Shown one piece after another: positions 42,757 to 51,449 of a stretch of 64,000 nt of DNA. How positions within the stretch are numbered: position 1 is the stretch's first letter; the number at the start of each line of letters is the position of its first letter. The translations under genes and the position numbers were made by a program. A model generated the notes under the pieces. That model saw nothing but the letters and a program-made list of their open reading frames with translations. It was not told where the DNA came from and made no database searches. The DNA is from Paenibacillus sp. FSL H8-0048 (GTDB lineage Bacteria; Bacillota; Bacilli; Paenibacillales; Paenibacillaceae), in the NCBI RefSeq assembly GCF_038002825.1, contig NZ_JBBODF010000001.1:2666001-2730000 (forward strand), written 5' to 3'.

Positions 42757-42790
42757 GGAGACAACGCTGGCTTTGGCGGCCAGCGTCTCC
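42757..42790 (-). terminator. Stem-loop between mtlA and mtlR
   Basis: GGAGAC-GCTGGC pairs with GCCAGCG-GTCTCC in the 100-bp gap after mtlA. There is no T-run on the minus strand, so it probably stabilises mtlA mRNA or partly attenuates transcription. Confidence 0.55.
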
Positions 42791-42835
42791 TTATTTAGCA
42801 TTGTATACGTCTACTTCAACTTACACTTATGCCGT

Positions 42836-44275
42836 TTACTTCAAACGTTCTACAAGCTCATCATACTTCGGGCTCTTCAGGAAGTTATCAATCGAGATAT
42901 GCTCTGCCTGCGGATTGCTGGCAATCGCCCGGTCGGTAAGCGTCTTCTGCGTGACCACGATGTCCGCGTCCGCCGGAATTTCACTGACCGCAGAGTTCGT
43001 AACGGTGATGTTCACCCCTGCATTTTGCAGCTTCTTTCTCAGGACCGAGGCGCCCATTGCGCTGGAGCCCATCCCTGCATCACAAGCGAAGACGATTTTG
43101 TTCACATTGGCTTTGGTGCGGACATTGGAGGCTACAGTTGCAGTTGCAGCAGTCTGTGCTGCCGTACCGGCAGACTTCATGTCTCTCATTCTGGCCTCTG
43201 CCGCTTCCAAATCCATCTCTTCTTGATCATTATTCTTGGAAGATCTCAGAAGCACAGCTGCAATCAGGAACGATACAATGGTAGCCACGACAACCCCGGC
43301 AATCATTGGAAGATATCCGCCCTTAGGCGTCATTGCGAAGTAAGCAAAGATACTGCCTGGAGAAGGAGAAGCTACAAGACCTGCGCCCAGCATCTGGAAG
43401 GTGAATGTACCGGACATTCCGCCGCCGATGACTGCCAGAATCAGACGCGGATTCATCAGGATGTAAGGGAAGTAGATCTCATGAATCCCGCCCAGGAAGT
43501 GAATGATAATGGCGCCCGGTGCGGAGGATTTGGCAGAGCCTTTGCCCGCCAGCCAGTAGGCCAGCAGAATGCCCAGACCAGGACCCGGATTCGATTCAAG
43601 CATGAACAGGATGGATTTGCCGATTCTCTGGGACTCTTCAAGCGCAATTGGTCCCAGTACCCCGTGGTTGATCGCATTGTTCAGGAACAGTACCTTGGCC
43701 GGCTCAATGATGATGTTGATGAGCGGCAGCAGATTGTGGTTAACCAGGAACTCTACACCATTTGAGAGGATGTTGGTCAAGCCCTGAACCAGCGGCCCAA
43801 CGCCTTTTAAGGCTCCCAGCGTCAACGCGCCGCCGATGATCCCCAGCGAGAAGTTGTTGACCAGCATTTCGAACCCGGCTCTGATTTTGCCGTCCACTGC
43901 TTTGTCGAACTGCTTCAGCACCCAGGCAGCCAGCGGACCGACAATCATCGCACCCAGGAACATTGGAATGGTTGAGCCGACGATAACCCCCATGGTTACC
44001 AGTGCGCCGATGACAGCACCGCGCTTGCCGTGAACCATCTGTCCGCCGGTGTAGCCGATCAAGAGTGGAAGCAGGTAGTTAATGATTGGGCCTACAAGAG
44101 CTGCAAGGCTTTCATTAGGATACCAGCCCGTTGGAATGAATAATGCTGTAATCAATCCCCAAGCGATAAAAGCGCCGATATTCGGCATTACCATACCGCT
44201 GAGCATACGTCCGAATTGTTGAACCTTCACCCTTGCACCGCCGGATGAGGTTTGTTTCGTTGCCGTTGTGGCCAT
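42836..44275 (-). CDS. mtlA: Mannitol PTS component EIICB
   Basis: The 479-residue protein has an EIIC membrane domain (about residues 20-340, GGIHEIYFPYILMNPRL) and a fused EIIB domain with phospho-acceptor Cys398 (IVFACDAGMGSSAMG). It imports mannitol and releases it as mannitol 1-phosphate. EIIA is supplied by mtlF. The ATG follows AAGGGGGC. A promoter with an overlapping cre-like site lies upstream. Confidence 0.95.
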   Translation of the reverse strand: MATTATKQTSSGGARVKVQQFGRMLSGMVMPNIGAFIAWGLITALFIPTGWYPNESLAALVGPIINYLLPLLIGYTGGQMVHGKRGAVIGALVTMGVIVGSTIPMFLGAMIVGPLAAWVLKQFDKAVDGKIRAGFEMLVNNFSLGIIGGALTLGALKGVGPLVQGLTNILSNGVEFLVNHNLLPLINIIIEPAKVLFLNNAINHGVLGPIALEESQRIGKSILFMLESNPGPGLGILLAYWLAGKGSAKSSAPGAIIIHFLGGIHEIYFPYILMNPRLILAVIGGGMSGTFTFQMLGAGLVASPSPGSIFAYFAMTPKGGYLPMIAGVVVATIVSFLIAAVLLRSSKNNDQEEMDLEAAEARMRDMKSAGTAAQTAATATVASNVRTKANVNKIVFACDAGMGSSAMGASVLRKKLQNAGVNITVTNSAVSEIPADADIVVTQKTLTDRAIASNPQAEHISIDNFLKSPKYDELVERLK

Positions 44276-44349
44276 TTAAGATGCCCCCTTATTGTAATGA
44301 ACGGGAACCTTCCGCACCGCACTCTGAAAGGTGTTTTCCCTTTGAACAC

Positions 44350-44378
44350 ATCGTAAATCAAAGCGCTTTCTTTGTCAC
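44350..44378 (-). promoter_or_regulatory. mtlA promoter with a cre-like site in the spacer
   Basis: On the minus strand GTGACA (44378-44373) and TACGAT (44355-44350) are 17 bp apart. The spacer contains AGAAAGCGCTTTGA (44371-44358), matching 12 of 14 positions of the CcpA cre consensus TGWAARCGYTWWCA. CcpA binding there would block the polymerase when glucose is present. Confidence 0.6.
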
Positions 44379-44443
44379 CAAATTGAAAACACGGTTTCGG
44401 CATGAACATTGTTGACAACATTTAAGAGCTCCTGCCAAGGGGC

Positions 44444-44545
44444 TTAAGTCCGGTATCCGCGCTGCTCCAATCGGCCTACAAGCTTCTCCATAGGATGCAC
44501 AAATTCACGTATAATATCAGGTCGCCCATTGTATTCGGTTAACAA
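44444..44545 (-). pseudogene. Possible decayed C-terminal coding fragment
   Basis: Minus strand, an open stretch without start reads LLTEYNGRPDIIREFVHPME then KLVGRLEQRGYRT and a stop at 44444. The composition looks protein-like (regular charges, helix-compatible), but no family is recognised. It lies between the terminator of the aldo/keto reductase and the mtlA promoter. It may be the end of a lost gene or chance. Confidence 0.3.
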
Positions 44546-44576
44546 AAAAAAGCCGCCCCCCATGCGGAGACGGCTA
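44543..44576 (-). terminator. Terminator of the aldo/keto reductase gene
   Basis: Minus-strand stem with AGCCGTCTCC and GGGGCGGCT followed by eight T residues. Confidence 0.85.
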
Positions 44577-44608
44577 TGCTATGCCATGCAGCAGCAGTTA
44601 AGCTATGA

Positions 44609-45472
44609 TTAAATCATGTCCAGCGGAACCTTCCACGACGGCTGGGGAAAAGCGTCATCGAGCTGCCACAGCTCGTCGTCTGTAAGCACAAGCCTAGCGG
44701 CGGCCGCATTCTCCTTCACATGCTCTCGGGTGGCGGCCTTGGGGATAGCGATGACATCCCCGTCACGGATGGTCCAGGCCAGCAGAACCTGCAGCGGAGT
44801 GACCTCATGATTCCGGGCAATCCGTTGCACGGCTTCATTCTCGGTCAGCCCTTTTCTCAGCGTTCCCGCCTGTGCCAGCGGAGAATAGGCCATGACAGGA
44901 ATCTTATGTCCTCTCAGCCAAGGCAGCAGCTCATGCTCAATCCCTCTTGAGCCCAGATGATAGAGCACTTGATTCACTGCGCAGTGATTGCCGCCGGAGA
45001 TATGCAGCAGCTCCTGCATATCTGCCGTATCCAGATTGGATACGCCCCAGCGGGCGATTTTGCCGGAAGCCACCAGTGCCTCCATCCCCTCCACCGTCTC
45101 CTCCAAAGGAATATTGCCGCGCCAGTGCAGCAGGTACAGGTCCAGCTGGTCTGTGCCGAGCCGCTTCAGGCTGGCTTCGCAGCTGCTTATCAGCTTGGCC
45201 CCGCCCGCATTATGCGGGTACACCTTGGAGACCAGAAATACGCGGTCACGGATGCCCTGCAGCGCCTCACCAACCAGTTCTTCGGAGCGGCCGTCCCCGT
45301 ACATCTCAGCCGTATCAATCAGATTCATGCCCAGCTCCACGCCTTGGCGAAGCGCAGCAATCTCTTCCGCCCGCTTCGCTGGCTGGTCGCCAATCTGCCA
45401 GGTTCCCTGCCCCAGTCTGGGCAGCACAGCTCCGTCATTCAGGCGGATACTCTCAGATACAGGTTTGCTCAT
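44609..45472 (-). CDS. Aldo/keto reductase (YeaE-like)
   Basis: The 287-residue protein has the tetrad Asp53-Tyr58-Lys83-His116 (LIDTAEMYGDG, SKVYPHN, LLHWRG) and the NADPH site IAIPKAATREHVKENAAA. It is a different subgroup from the aldo/keto reductase at 4728 and closer to methylglyoxal/diketogluconate reductases such as YeaE. It is monocistronic with its own terminator. The in vivo substrate is unknown. Confidence 0.9.
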   Translation of the reverse strand: MSKPVSESIRLNDGAVLPRLGQGTWQIGDQPAKRAEEIAALRQGVELGMNLIDTAEMYGDGRSEELVGEALQGIRDRVFLVSKVYPHNAGGAKLISSCEASLKRLGTDQLDLYLLHWRGNIPLEETVEGMEALVASGKIARWGVSNLDTADMQELLHISGGNHCAVNQVLYHLGSRGIEHELLPWLRGHKIPVMAYSPLAQAGTLRKGLTENEAVQRIARNHEVTPLQVLLAWTIRDGDVIAIPKAATREHVKENAAAARLVLTDDELWQLDDAFPQPSWKVPLDMI

Positions 45473-45578
45473 ATGTGATAAGTCTCCTTATAAGAATAAT
45501 GTTCTTACTTATATACTTACCATAATAGCGTCTGCGAAACATCCGGGTAAGTGTGGAGCTTGTAAAGTTTCAGCAGCC

Positions 45579-45893
45579 TCAGCCAATTAGCTTCAGGCCC
45601 GCTACAGCTCCCAGAATCACTACAATACAGGCAATCCGCTTCACATCCCGTGCTTCACCGTAGAATATCATCCCCATGATCGCCGCTCCTGACGCTCCAA
45701 TTCCTGTCCAGATCGCGTAAGCAATCCCCATGGGCAGACTCTCCATCGCCAGAGACAACAACAGGAAGCTTGCCCCGAAGCCCAGTATCAAAAGGCAGAA
45801 GGACTGCCAGTTGCGGTTCTTGTACAGCTTGCCAATCATGGCGACCCCGAACATTTCACATATTCCGGCAGCAATCAGCATCACCCATGCCAT
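45579..45893 (-). CDS. gdnD: SMR family guanidinium exporter subunit (YkkD/GdnD-like)
   Basis: The 104-residue protein has four membrane segments and the essential membrane Glu in LIAAGICEMFGVAMIGK. It begins 1 nt after the stop of the first SMR gene, and both sit behind a guanidine-I riboswitch. In B. subtilis the paired YkkC/YkkD proteins export guanidinium. A functional heterodimer is inferred from the pairing; the drug-resistance label often given to SMR proteins is less likely here. Confidence 0.88.
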   Translation of the reverse strand: MAWVMLIAAGICEMFGVAMIGKLYKNRNWQSFCLLILGFGASFLLLSLAMESLPMGIAYAIWTGIGASGAAIMGMIFYGEARDVKRIACIVVILGAVAGLKLIG

Positions 45894-45894
45894 C

Positions 45895-46254
45895 TCAGTT
45901 CAGCCCCTTTGCCTGTTCAGGTTCAGCCTGAGCCGGGGTAACCAGCTTCAAGCCGACAACGCCCGCCAGCAGCAGGCCAATCAGCAGCAGCTTCAGCGGC
46001 CGCAGCGGTTCACCGAACAGAACTCCACCCGCCAGAACGGTGCCCGCTGTTCCAAGTCCGACGAATACAGCATAGACCGTGCCTACCGGCAGCCTGCCGC
46101 TAGCCCAGATGAGGGCGTAGAAGCTGATCAGGATAGCCGCTACCGTTACCGCCCATTCCCATGGAGCGGAGGCATGCTTCAGCCCGATGACCCATATCAC
46201 TTCAAAGCAGGCAGCGCCTGCAATCATGATCCAGCTCTTAGTGTTCTTCTTCAT
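45895..46254 (-). CDS. gdnC: SMR family guanidinium exporter subunit (YkkC/GdnC-like)
   Basis: The 119-residue protein has four membrane segments. Its first segment reads [16 protein letters not shown]: the Glu with a Trp three residues later is the Gdx (SugE-type) guanidinium signature and differs from the quaternary-ammonium (EmrE/Qac) pattern. The ATG at 46254 follows AGGAGGACGGAGAA; upstream in-frame ATGs lie inside the riboswitch. It is the first gene after the guanidine-I riboswitch, which places it in guanidine detoxification. Confidence 0.9.
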   Translation of the reverse strand: MKKNTKSWIMIAGAACFEVIWVIGLKHASAPWEWAVTVAAILISFYALIWASGRLPVGTVYAVFVGLGTAGTVLAGGVLFGEPLRPLKLLLIGLLLAGVVGLKLVTPAQAEPEQAKGLN

Positions 46255-46275
46255 TTCTCCGTCCTCCTGTTTCAT

Positions 46276-46418
46276 AAAATAAGCCCGGAAGGCTATCGTC
46301 ATTACCTGACGATACCTCCCGGGCTTTTGTCCCTCCGTGTATACACGGATTCGCTTCATCCGTGTGTTCTCCCTCGGACCAGACCAGCGGTGTGTACCTG
46401 CTGCGGAACCCTAGAGAA
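46276..46418 (-). ncRNA. Guanidine-I (ykkC) riboswitch with intrinsic terminator
   Basis: On the minus strand the leader reads, in order, CTAGGGTTCCGC, GGTCTGGTCCGAG, ACACACGG with its partner CCGTGT, ACACGGAGGGACAAAAG, then CCCGGGAG. These are the conserved blocks of the guanidine-I aptamer in the correct order. The final block also pairs into a terminator, AAGCCCGGGAGG...CCTTCCGGGCTT followed by TATTTT (46281-46326). Guanidine binding should prevent terminator formation and switch on the SMR exporter genes. Confidence 0.93.
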
Positions 46419-46445
46419 CTATTAACTAAATTATTAACTTACATC

Positions 46446-46740
46446 CTATGTTAGCAAATCACGCTGCCAAAAGCAACTCTCCAGCCTCCGGAGGTCACGG
46501 CTCATGATTAGCCCTTCTTCTGAATCCGCCTCAAGCACAAAGGAGTGCAGCGCAGCACCGTATTCCAGATGCAGTGTCCGGGACTCCTTATAGGGGTTGG
46601 CAATCACCAGGGTTAAGCTGCCTGCCGGTGTGCGGAATGCGGTGGCATTGGAGAATATTAATCTGGCATGCCGTTTTCCTAAGCTTAAGGCAGCGGACTG
46701 AATATCCCGCTGCCTCTTAATCTTTGTATAGGGAGGACAA
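46446..46740 (-). pseudogene. Decayed C-terminal fragment, glycosidase-like
   Basis: Minus strand, a frame without start codon or catalytic part reads LGKRHARLIFSNATAFRTP, AGSLTLVIANPYKESRTLHL and EYGAALHSFVLEAD before a stop at 46446. The beta-sandwich-like pattern (TPAGSLTLVIANP) resembles the C-terminal domain of GH30-type or similar glycosidases. The rest of the gene is missing, so this is a remnant. Its 3' end lies where the riboswitch promoter should be. Confidence 0.5.
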
Positions 46741-46768
46741 ACGATATGTCTTCCCGCGGAATATGCTC

Positions 46769-49048
46769 TTACGCCTGTCCAGCCAGCCTGTTCAGCTCCT
46801 GCAGATCCGCCTCCAGATCCGCCTCGGTATACTTGCCCTGGCCGAAGCCGATCATGGCGCGCAGCGGCATATATTTCATCATGGCCAGCAGCATCTCCGG
46901 ATTGTCGCCAAGCACATCCTCCAGCCCGAACACACTGCTGAAGCTCTTCGCCTTCTCCTCCGTCAGCGGATTGGCGAGCAGATCGCCGACTGTGGTGTTG
47001 CGGTGGAAGCGGCCGTGCAGCTTCACGGTGGATTCTACCGCAAGCTCCGTGCTCAGGCGGATATCGCGTGACGAAGCTCCAACAGAAATCTTGAACATCC
47101 CGCTCTCTACATGCCAGTCAGCCAGCTTCACATTGTAGTAGGCAAAGGAACGCTTATCCAAAGTGAAGGTTACGACGCCTTCTTCCCCGGGCTGCAGCTC
47201 AATCTTGGCGAAGCCCTTCAGCTCCTGCAGCGGACGGATCACACTGCTCTCCACATCGCTGACATAGAGCTGCACAACTTCCTTGCCCGCTATGCTGCCG
47301 GTGTTCTTGACCGTGACCGACACCTGAACGGTATCTGTGTCCTGAATCCGGGTCTGATCCAGAAGCAGACCGCTATATTCAAACTGCGTGTAGCTAAGGC
47401 CGAAGCCGAAGGGGAACAGCGGCTCTATTTCTTTTTTATCATAATAACGATAGCCTACAAACAAGCCTTCCTTGTACTCCACCGTATCGCCTTCACCGGG
47501 GAAGTTCAGGAATGACGGATTGTCGCTCAGCTTCATAGGGAAGGTCTCCGCCAGCTTGCCGCTTGGGCTCACTTCGCCGAAGAGCAGATCCGCAACCGCA
47601 CCGCCAAAAGCCTGACCGCCAAGGTAGCCTTCAAGCACCGCCTTCGCCCTATGCAGCCAAGGCATCTCAACCGGCGCGCCGTTGCTCAGCACTACAATAA
47701 TCTCGCTCTGCACCTCAGCCACCGCTTCAATCAACGCCTTATGGCTCGCAGGCAGCAGCAGATGGCTACGGTCATAGCCCTCCGATTCGTAGCGGTCCGG
47801 CAGGCCGAGGAACAGCACAGCTGCATCCGCCTTGGCTGCTGTATCGCAGGCTTCGCGCAGCAGATCAGCATTGATGTCATCGCTCTCCAGCTCATAGCCC
47901 TGTGCGTACAGGAAGCTGGCTGCATCCCCCGCAACGGCCTGTAATTCAACGAAGGCATCATCCATCCGGGATGGATTCACATGCGAGCTGCCCCCGCCCT
48001 GATAGCGCGGCTGCTTGGCGAATTCGCCGATCACGGCAATCTGTCCGCTCTTCGCCAGGGGCAGAATTCCGCCTTCGTTCCTCAGCAGCACCATGCTCTC
48101 CCGGGCCACTTCGCGTGCAAGCTGATGATGCTTATCTGCATCGAAGACCGCTTGCGGATTGCGGTTTTCTACACTTTTGAAGATAAAGGCCAGCATCCGC
48201 TCTACCGCGAGATCCAGCGTCTCCATAGCCAATTCGCCGCTATTCACAGCCGCTACGATCTTAGCGTCTCCGATTCCAGCGCTTGACGGCATTTCCAGCT
48301 CCAGCCCTGCCGCCAGCGCCTTCACCCGCTCATTGACCGCTCCCCAGTCCGACACGACGAAGCCTTCGAAGCCCCAGTCCTCCCGCAGCACCTTGGTCAG
48401 CAGCTCATAGCTCTCGGAAGCATACTCCCCGTTCACCTGATTATACGAGCACATGACACTCCACGGCTGGCTCTGCTTCACAGTGCCTTCGAAGCTGGCA
48501 AGGTAAATCTCACGCAGCGTCCGCTCGTCAATAACAGCATCTACAGACATGCGGCGGTGCTCCTGATTATTGGCGGCATAATGCTTCAGGGAAGTACCGA
48601 CCCCCTGGCTCTGCACCCCCTTCACATGATTCGCAGCCATCTCTGAGGCCAGGAACGGGTCCTCTGAGAAATATTCAAAATTCCGGCCATTCAGCGGAGA
48701 TCGCTTGATATTATTGCCCGGTCCGAGCAGAACGGCGACATTCTCCACCTGGCATTCCGTTCCCAGCGCCTCGCCTACCCGGAAAATCAGGTCGCGGTCC
48801 CAAGAGGAGGCCAGTCCGGCCGCTGAAGGAAAACAGGTTGCCGGCACACTGTTATTCAATCCCAGATGATCTGCGTCGCCCTGCTGCTTGCGGAGCCCGT
48901 GGGGTCCGTCTGTTACCATCACTGATGGAATGCCCAGCCGCTCGATACTTTTGGTGTTCCAGAAATCCAGCCCGGAGCAGAGTCCGGCCTTCTCTTCCAG
49001 TGTCATTTGTGAAATGAGCTTCCGAATCGCGGTTATGTCCTTTACCAT
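46769..49048 (-). CDS. Glycoside hydrolase family 3 (beta-glucosidase/xylosidase type)
   Basis: The 759-residue protein has the GH3 TIM barrel with nucleophile Asp234 ([13 protein letters not shown]) and KHYAANNQE, the alpha/beta sandwich (about 310-560) and a fibronectin-like domain (about 600-680, [16 protein letters not shown]). An extra C-terminal segment of about 75 residues follows. No signal peptide is present, so it acts in the cytoplasm on beta-linked oligosaccharides. It diverges from an AraC regulator 117 bp away that probably controls it. Confidence 0.93.
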   Translation of the reverse strand: MVKDITAIRKLISQMTLEEKAGLCSGLDFWNTKSIERLGIPSVMVTDGPHGLRKQQGDADHLGLNNSVPATCFPSAAGLASSWDRDLIFRVGEALGTECQVENVAVLLGPGNNIKRSPLNGRNFEYFSEDPFLASEMAANHVKGVQSQGVGTSLKHYAANNQEHRRMSVDAVIDERTLREIYLASFEGTVKQSQPWSVMCSYNQVNGEYASESYELLTKVLREDWGFEGFVVSDWGAVNERVKALAAGLELEMPSSAGIGDAKIVAAVNSGELAMETLDLAVERMLAFIFKSVENRNPQAVFDADKHHQLAREVARESMVLLRNEGGILPLAKSGQIAVIGEFAKQPRYQGGGSSHVNPSRMDDAFVELQAVAGDAASFLYAQGYELESDDINADLLREACDTAAKADAAVLFLGLPDRYESEGYDRSHLLLPASHKALIEAVAEVQSEIIVVLSNGAPVEMPWLHRAKAVLEGYLGGQAFGGAVADLLFGEVSPSGKLAETFPMKLSDNPSFLNFPGEGDTVEYKEGLFVGYRYYDKKEIEPLFPFGFGLSYTQFEYSGLLLDQTRIQDTDTVQVSVTVKNTGSIAGKEVVQLYVSDVESSVIRPLQELKGFAKIELQPGEEGVVTFTLDKRSFAYYNVKLADWHVESGMFKISVGASSRDIRLSTELAVESTVKLHGRFHRNTTVGDLLANPLTEEKAKSFSSVFGLEDVLGDNPEMLLAMMKYMPLRAMIGFGQGKYTEADLEADLQELNRLAGQA

Positions 49049-49165
49049 TGTATTGCCTCCTATGAATACGGTTTCTTGACTCCATTCTATACGACTGTAC
49101 CGGCCATTTATGGTACTTTCTTTCGATCTTTGGTATTCTAAGTATACAAATAAAGGAGGTGGCCC

Positions 49166-50524
49166 ATGGCGAAGCTAAGCGGGAATGACGAAGATCCAGA
49201 GTACATCTGTAAGCTGATCTACGAAGCTTACCGGGTGCCGGTCATGTGGATTGATGAAGCGGCTGCGCTCCGTCTTACTATGGCATCGGCTTTAGTGGAC
49301 CGGCCCTCCGTTCAGGGGACGGGCGGCCTGCCGGTCGAGGTTATGGAGCTTGTCCGGGGATACGGAGTGGCGGCGGCGGGCAGGACGCTCAACGTGAAGA
49401 CGGACGAGATGTATAGCACGGTTAGTAGCGGAACAGCAACTGAAGGCGGGATGCTTAGCGCAGTGACGGGCAGAACTGCTGCTGCAGACGCTTTACCGTA
49501 TCTGCACACAACCGGCTTCCTGGAGAGTTTCATTATTCTCCAGCTTCAGGGCAATGGCGGTGCTATCGTCATCGGTCCGGCGCTGAACGCACCTGTTACC
49601 GGTGATAACGCAGCCAGCCTGCTGCGCGATCACAACATTCCGCCCGGGCAGCAGGCAAGCTGGCTAGAGTACTACGGCAGCTTGCCTGTGATCAGCCTGA
49701 CGCGCTGGTATCATGCCGCGCTCCTGCTCTACACGCTTGCCACCGGGCAGGCGTTGTCCGTGACAGAGCTGCTGCTGGCGGCGGGTACGCTGGCAGAACC
49801 GCTGCATCCGGCTGACGACAGCCCGGATCTGGACTTATCCTACCGCCGGGAGCATACATGGCTGCACCATGACCCGATGCAGGAACGCGAAATGTTCCGC
49901 CATATTACGAACGGGGACAAGGCGGGGCTGCTGCGGACCCATGCTTCTTTTGCCGAAGAGAGCTACGGAAGGCTGTCCCGCAAAAGCCAGCTGCGCAGCA
50001 AAAAAAATCTGGCTGTCTCCTCCATCACGCTGGCCACCCGAGCGGCGATTGAAGGCGGGTTGTTCTGGGAGGCTGCCTATACCCTGAGTGACTTCCATAT
50101 CCAGCACATTGAGGAGCTTCGCGATATTCCGGCGGTGGACAGCGCCATGCTGGCCGCTCTATGCGACTTCGCTGATCAGGTAGAGGGCAGCCGCAGCGCA
50201 AGACATTCCCGCATCTCCGACCGGTGCCGGAATTATATATACAATCACCTGTATGAGGAGCTTCCGCTCGGCAGGCTGGCTGAATACGCCGGAATGAGCG
50301 CCAGCTACCTGTCCCAGCTGTTCAAAAAAGAAACCGGCACCGCCATCAGCGACTACATCCAGCAGCAGCGGGTCGAAGAAGCCAAGCGGCTGATCCAGCT
50401 GCCCGGGATCACGCTATCGGATATCGCCACCCGTCTGCATTTTAACGACCAGAGCTATTTTACCAAAGTATTCAAGAAGTATACCGGCCTCACCCCGAGA
50501 CAATTCAAGCAGCATTCCAGGTAG
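49166..50524 (+). CDS. AraC family transcriptional regulator
   Basis: The 452-residue protein has an uncharacterised N-terminal part of about 340 residues with alternating helices and strands, and a C-terminal AraC domain (about 350-450, [31 protein letters not shown]). The N-terminal part is longer than a cupin sensor and not recognised. The ATG follows AAAGGAGGTGG. Divergence from the GH3 gene suggests it is that gene's activator. Confidence 0.9.
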   Translation: MAKLSGNDEDPEYICKLIYEAYRVPVMWIDEAAALRLTMASALVDRPSVQGTGGLPVEVMELVRGYGVAAAGRTLNVKTDEMYSTVSSGTATEGGMLSAVTGRTAAADALPYLHTTGFLESFIILQLQGNGGAIVIGPALNAPVTGDNAASLLRDHNIPPGQQASWLEYYGSLPVISLTRWYHAALLLYTLATGQALSVTELLLAAGTLAEPLHPADDSPDLDLSYRREHTWLHHDPMQEREMFRHITNGDKAGLLRTHASFAEESYGRLSRKSQLRSKKNLAVSSITLATRAAIEGGLFWEAAYTLSDFHIQHIEELRDIPAVDSAMLAALCDFADQVEGSRSARHSRISDRCRNYIYNHLYEELPLGRLAEYAGMSASYLSQLFKKETGTAISDYIQQQRVEEAKRLIQLPGITLSDIATRLHFNDQSYFTKVFKKYTGLTPRQFKQHSR

Positions 50525-50591
50525 GTTCCAGGAGTATGGTATGATTCTTTTATGAGGGCAATCCAACATTTGGTTAAAGGAGAGGTTCTGC

Positions 50592-50993
50592 ATGATGGGA
50601 AGCTTACTATTCGCAGGAGCAGTTATCTTCGTTGCGGTGATGTTTATTAATCGCAGTAATCGTAATGCGCGGTACAAAAATTACGGCAATAGAACCCGCT
50701 CTCACTCGGGAGATCATTATTTCATCACAGGTACCGGAGCCGATGCCGGCAGCTACGCTGGTGACAGCCGCCACGATGAACAGCGGAACACGGATGGGCA
50801 TAGCGGGGCCAGCCATTATCAGGGTCATCACCACGGGAATCATTCACAAGATCATTCTCATAACCATGGAGGCAGTCACTGGGATAGCGGTCATCATGAC
50901 GGCAGCCACGGGGGCTGGGACAGCGGAGGTCACAGCAGCCATGGAGGCGGCGATTCCGGCGGTGGAGATTCTGGCGGCGGCGGTGGCGACTAA
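50592..50993 (+). CDS. Small His/Gly-rich protein with N-terminal membrane segment
   Basis: The 133-residue protein has one N-terminal hydrophobic segment (GSLLFAGAVIFVAVMF) followed by basic residues, then a very His/Ser/Gly/Asp-rich region (HHHGNHSQDHSHNHGGSH) ending in GGGDSGGGGGD. Such sequences bind divalent metals in other proteins, but no named family is recognised. AAAGGAGAGG precedes the start and a strong stem-loop follows the stop, so the gene is probably real. Composition differs strongly from its neighbours. Confidence 0.7.
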   Translation: MMGSLLFAGAVIFVAVMFINRSNRNARYKNYGNRTRSHSGDHYFITGTGADAGSYAGDSRHDEQRNTDGHSGASHYQGHHHGNHSQDHSHNHGGSHWDSGHHDGSHGGWDSGGHSSHGGGDSGGGDSGGGGGD

Positions 50994-51005
50994 CATTTAC
51001 AAATC

Positions 51006-51052
51006 GAGGAGCCTCCCGGACTGCCAGGAAGCAGCAGACTGGGAGGCTCCTC
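51006..51052 (+). terminator. Stem-loop after the His-rich protein
   Basis: GAGGAGCCTCCC (51006-51017) pairs perfectly with GGGAGGCTCCTC (51041-51052). Confidence 0.75.
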
Positions 51053-51125
51053 TGCTGAGTATCATTACGGTGAACGCTTGCTACGTTTAGATTATGTACT
51101 CGCTACGATATGCTCGCTACTACAG

Positions 51126-51310
51126 TTGGATTTTCTCCACTTGCTCATATAAGAATATCCCCCTCTACAACAACAGTTGGAAAAATTACACTTAAACTAA
51201 CACATACCACCCAAAGATGCCGAAACTAACATAATTAAATTACGTTTTTCCACTTACTTCCCTACACCCACCATAAATAGCTAAATTAAGCTACACTTTT
51301 CCACTTGTTT
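51126..51310. repeat. AT-rich palindromic repeat tract (TTGGAAAAA / TTTTTCCACTT elements)
   Basis: The gap 50994-51449 holds no gene. CAGTTGGAAAAA (from 51174) and TTTTTCCACTTA (from 51244) form inverted arms about 65 bp apart, with TTAAA next to each arm. TTTTCCACTT recurs at 51297, 51 bp after the previous copy, and a related TTTTCTCCACTTG lies at 51131. The paired arms match the element at 60731-60812 in sequence and spacing. Confidence 0.7.
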
Positions 51311-51449
51311 CCTCTCGAACCCGGGGGTACTGCGCTGCTTGTGCCCATTTCCGCTAACCCTCCACACAGCAAAGACACCAGCCTCCGAAGATGTTGGTGT
51401 CTGCCCAAGCGAACATGCCATCGCCCACACGCTCCGACCTCCGCCTTCT

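Noticed and set aside
44276-44608. Riboswitch or antiterminator in the mtlA leader
   Set aside because: No T-box, RAT hairpin or metabolite aptamer blocks were found; promoter plus cre-like site explain the visible signals.
45579-46254. Annotation of the SMR pair as multidrug efflux
   Set aside because: The guanidine-I riboswitch and the Gdx-type Glu/Trp signature make guanidinium export the better-supported role.
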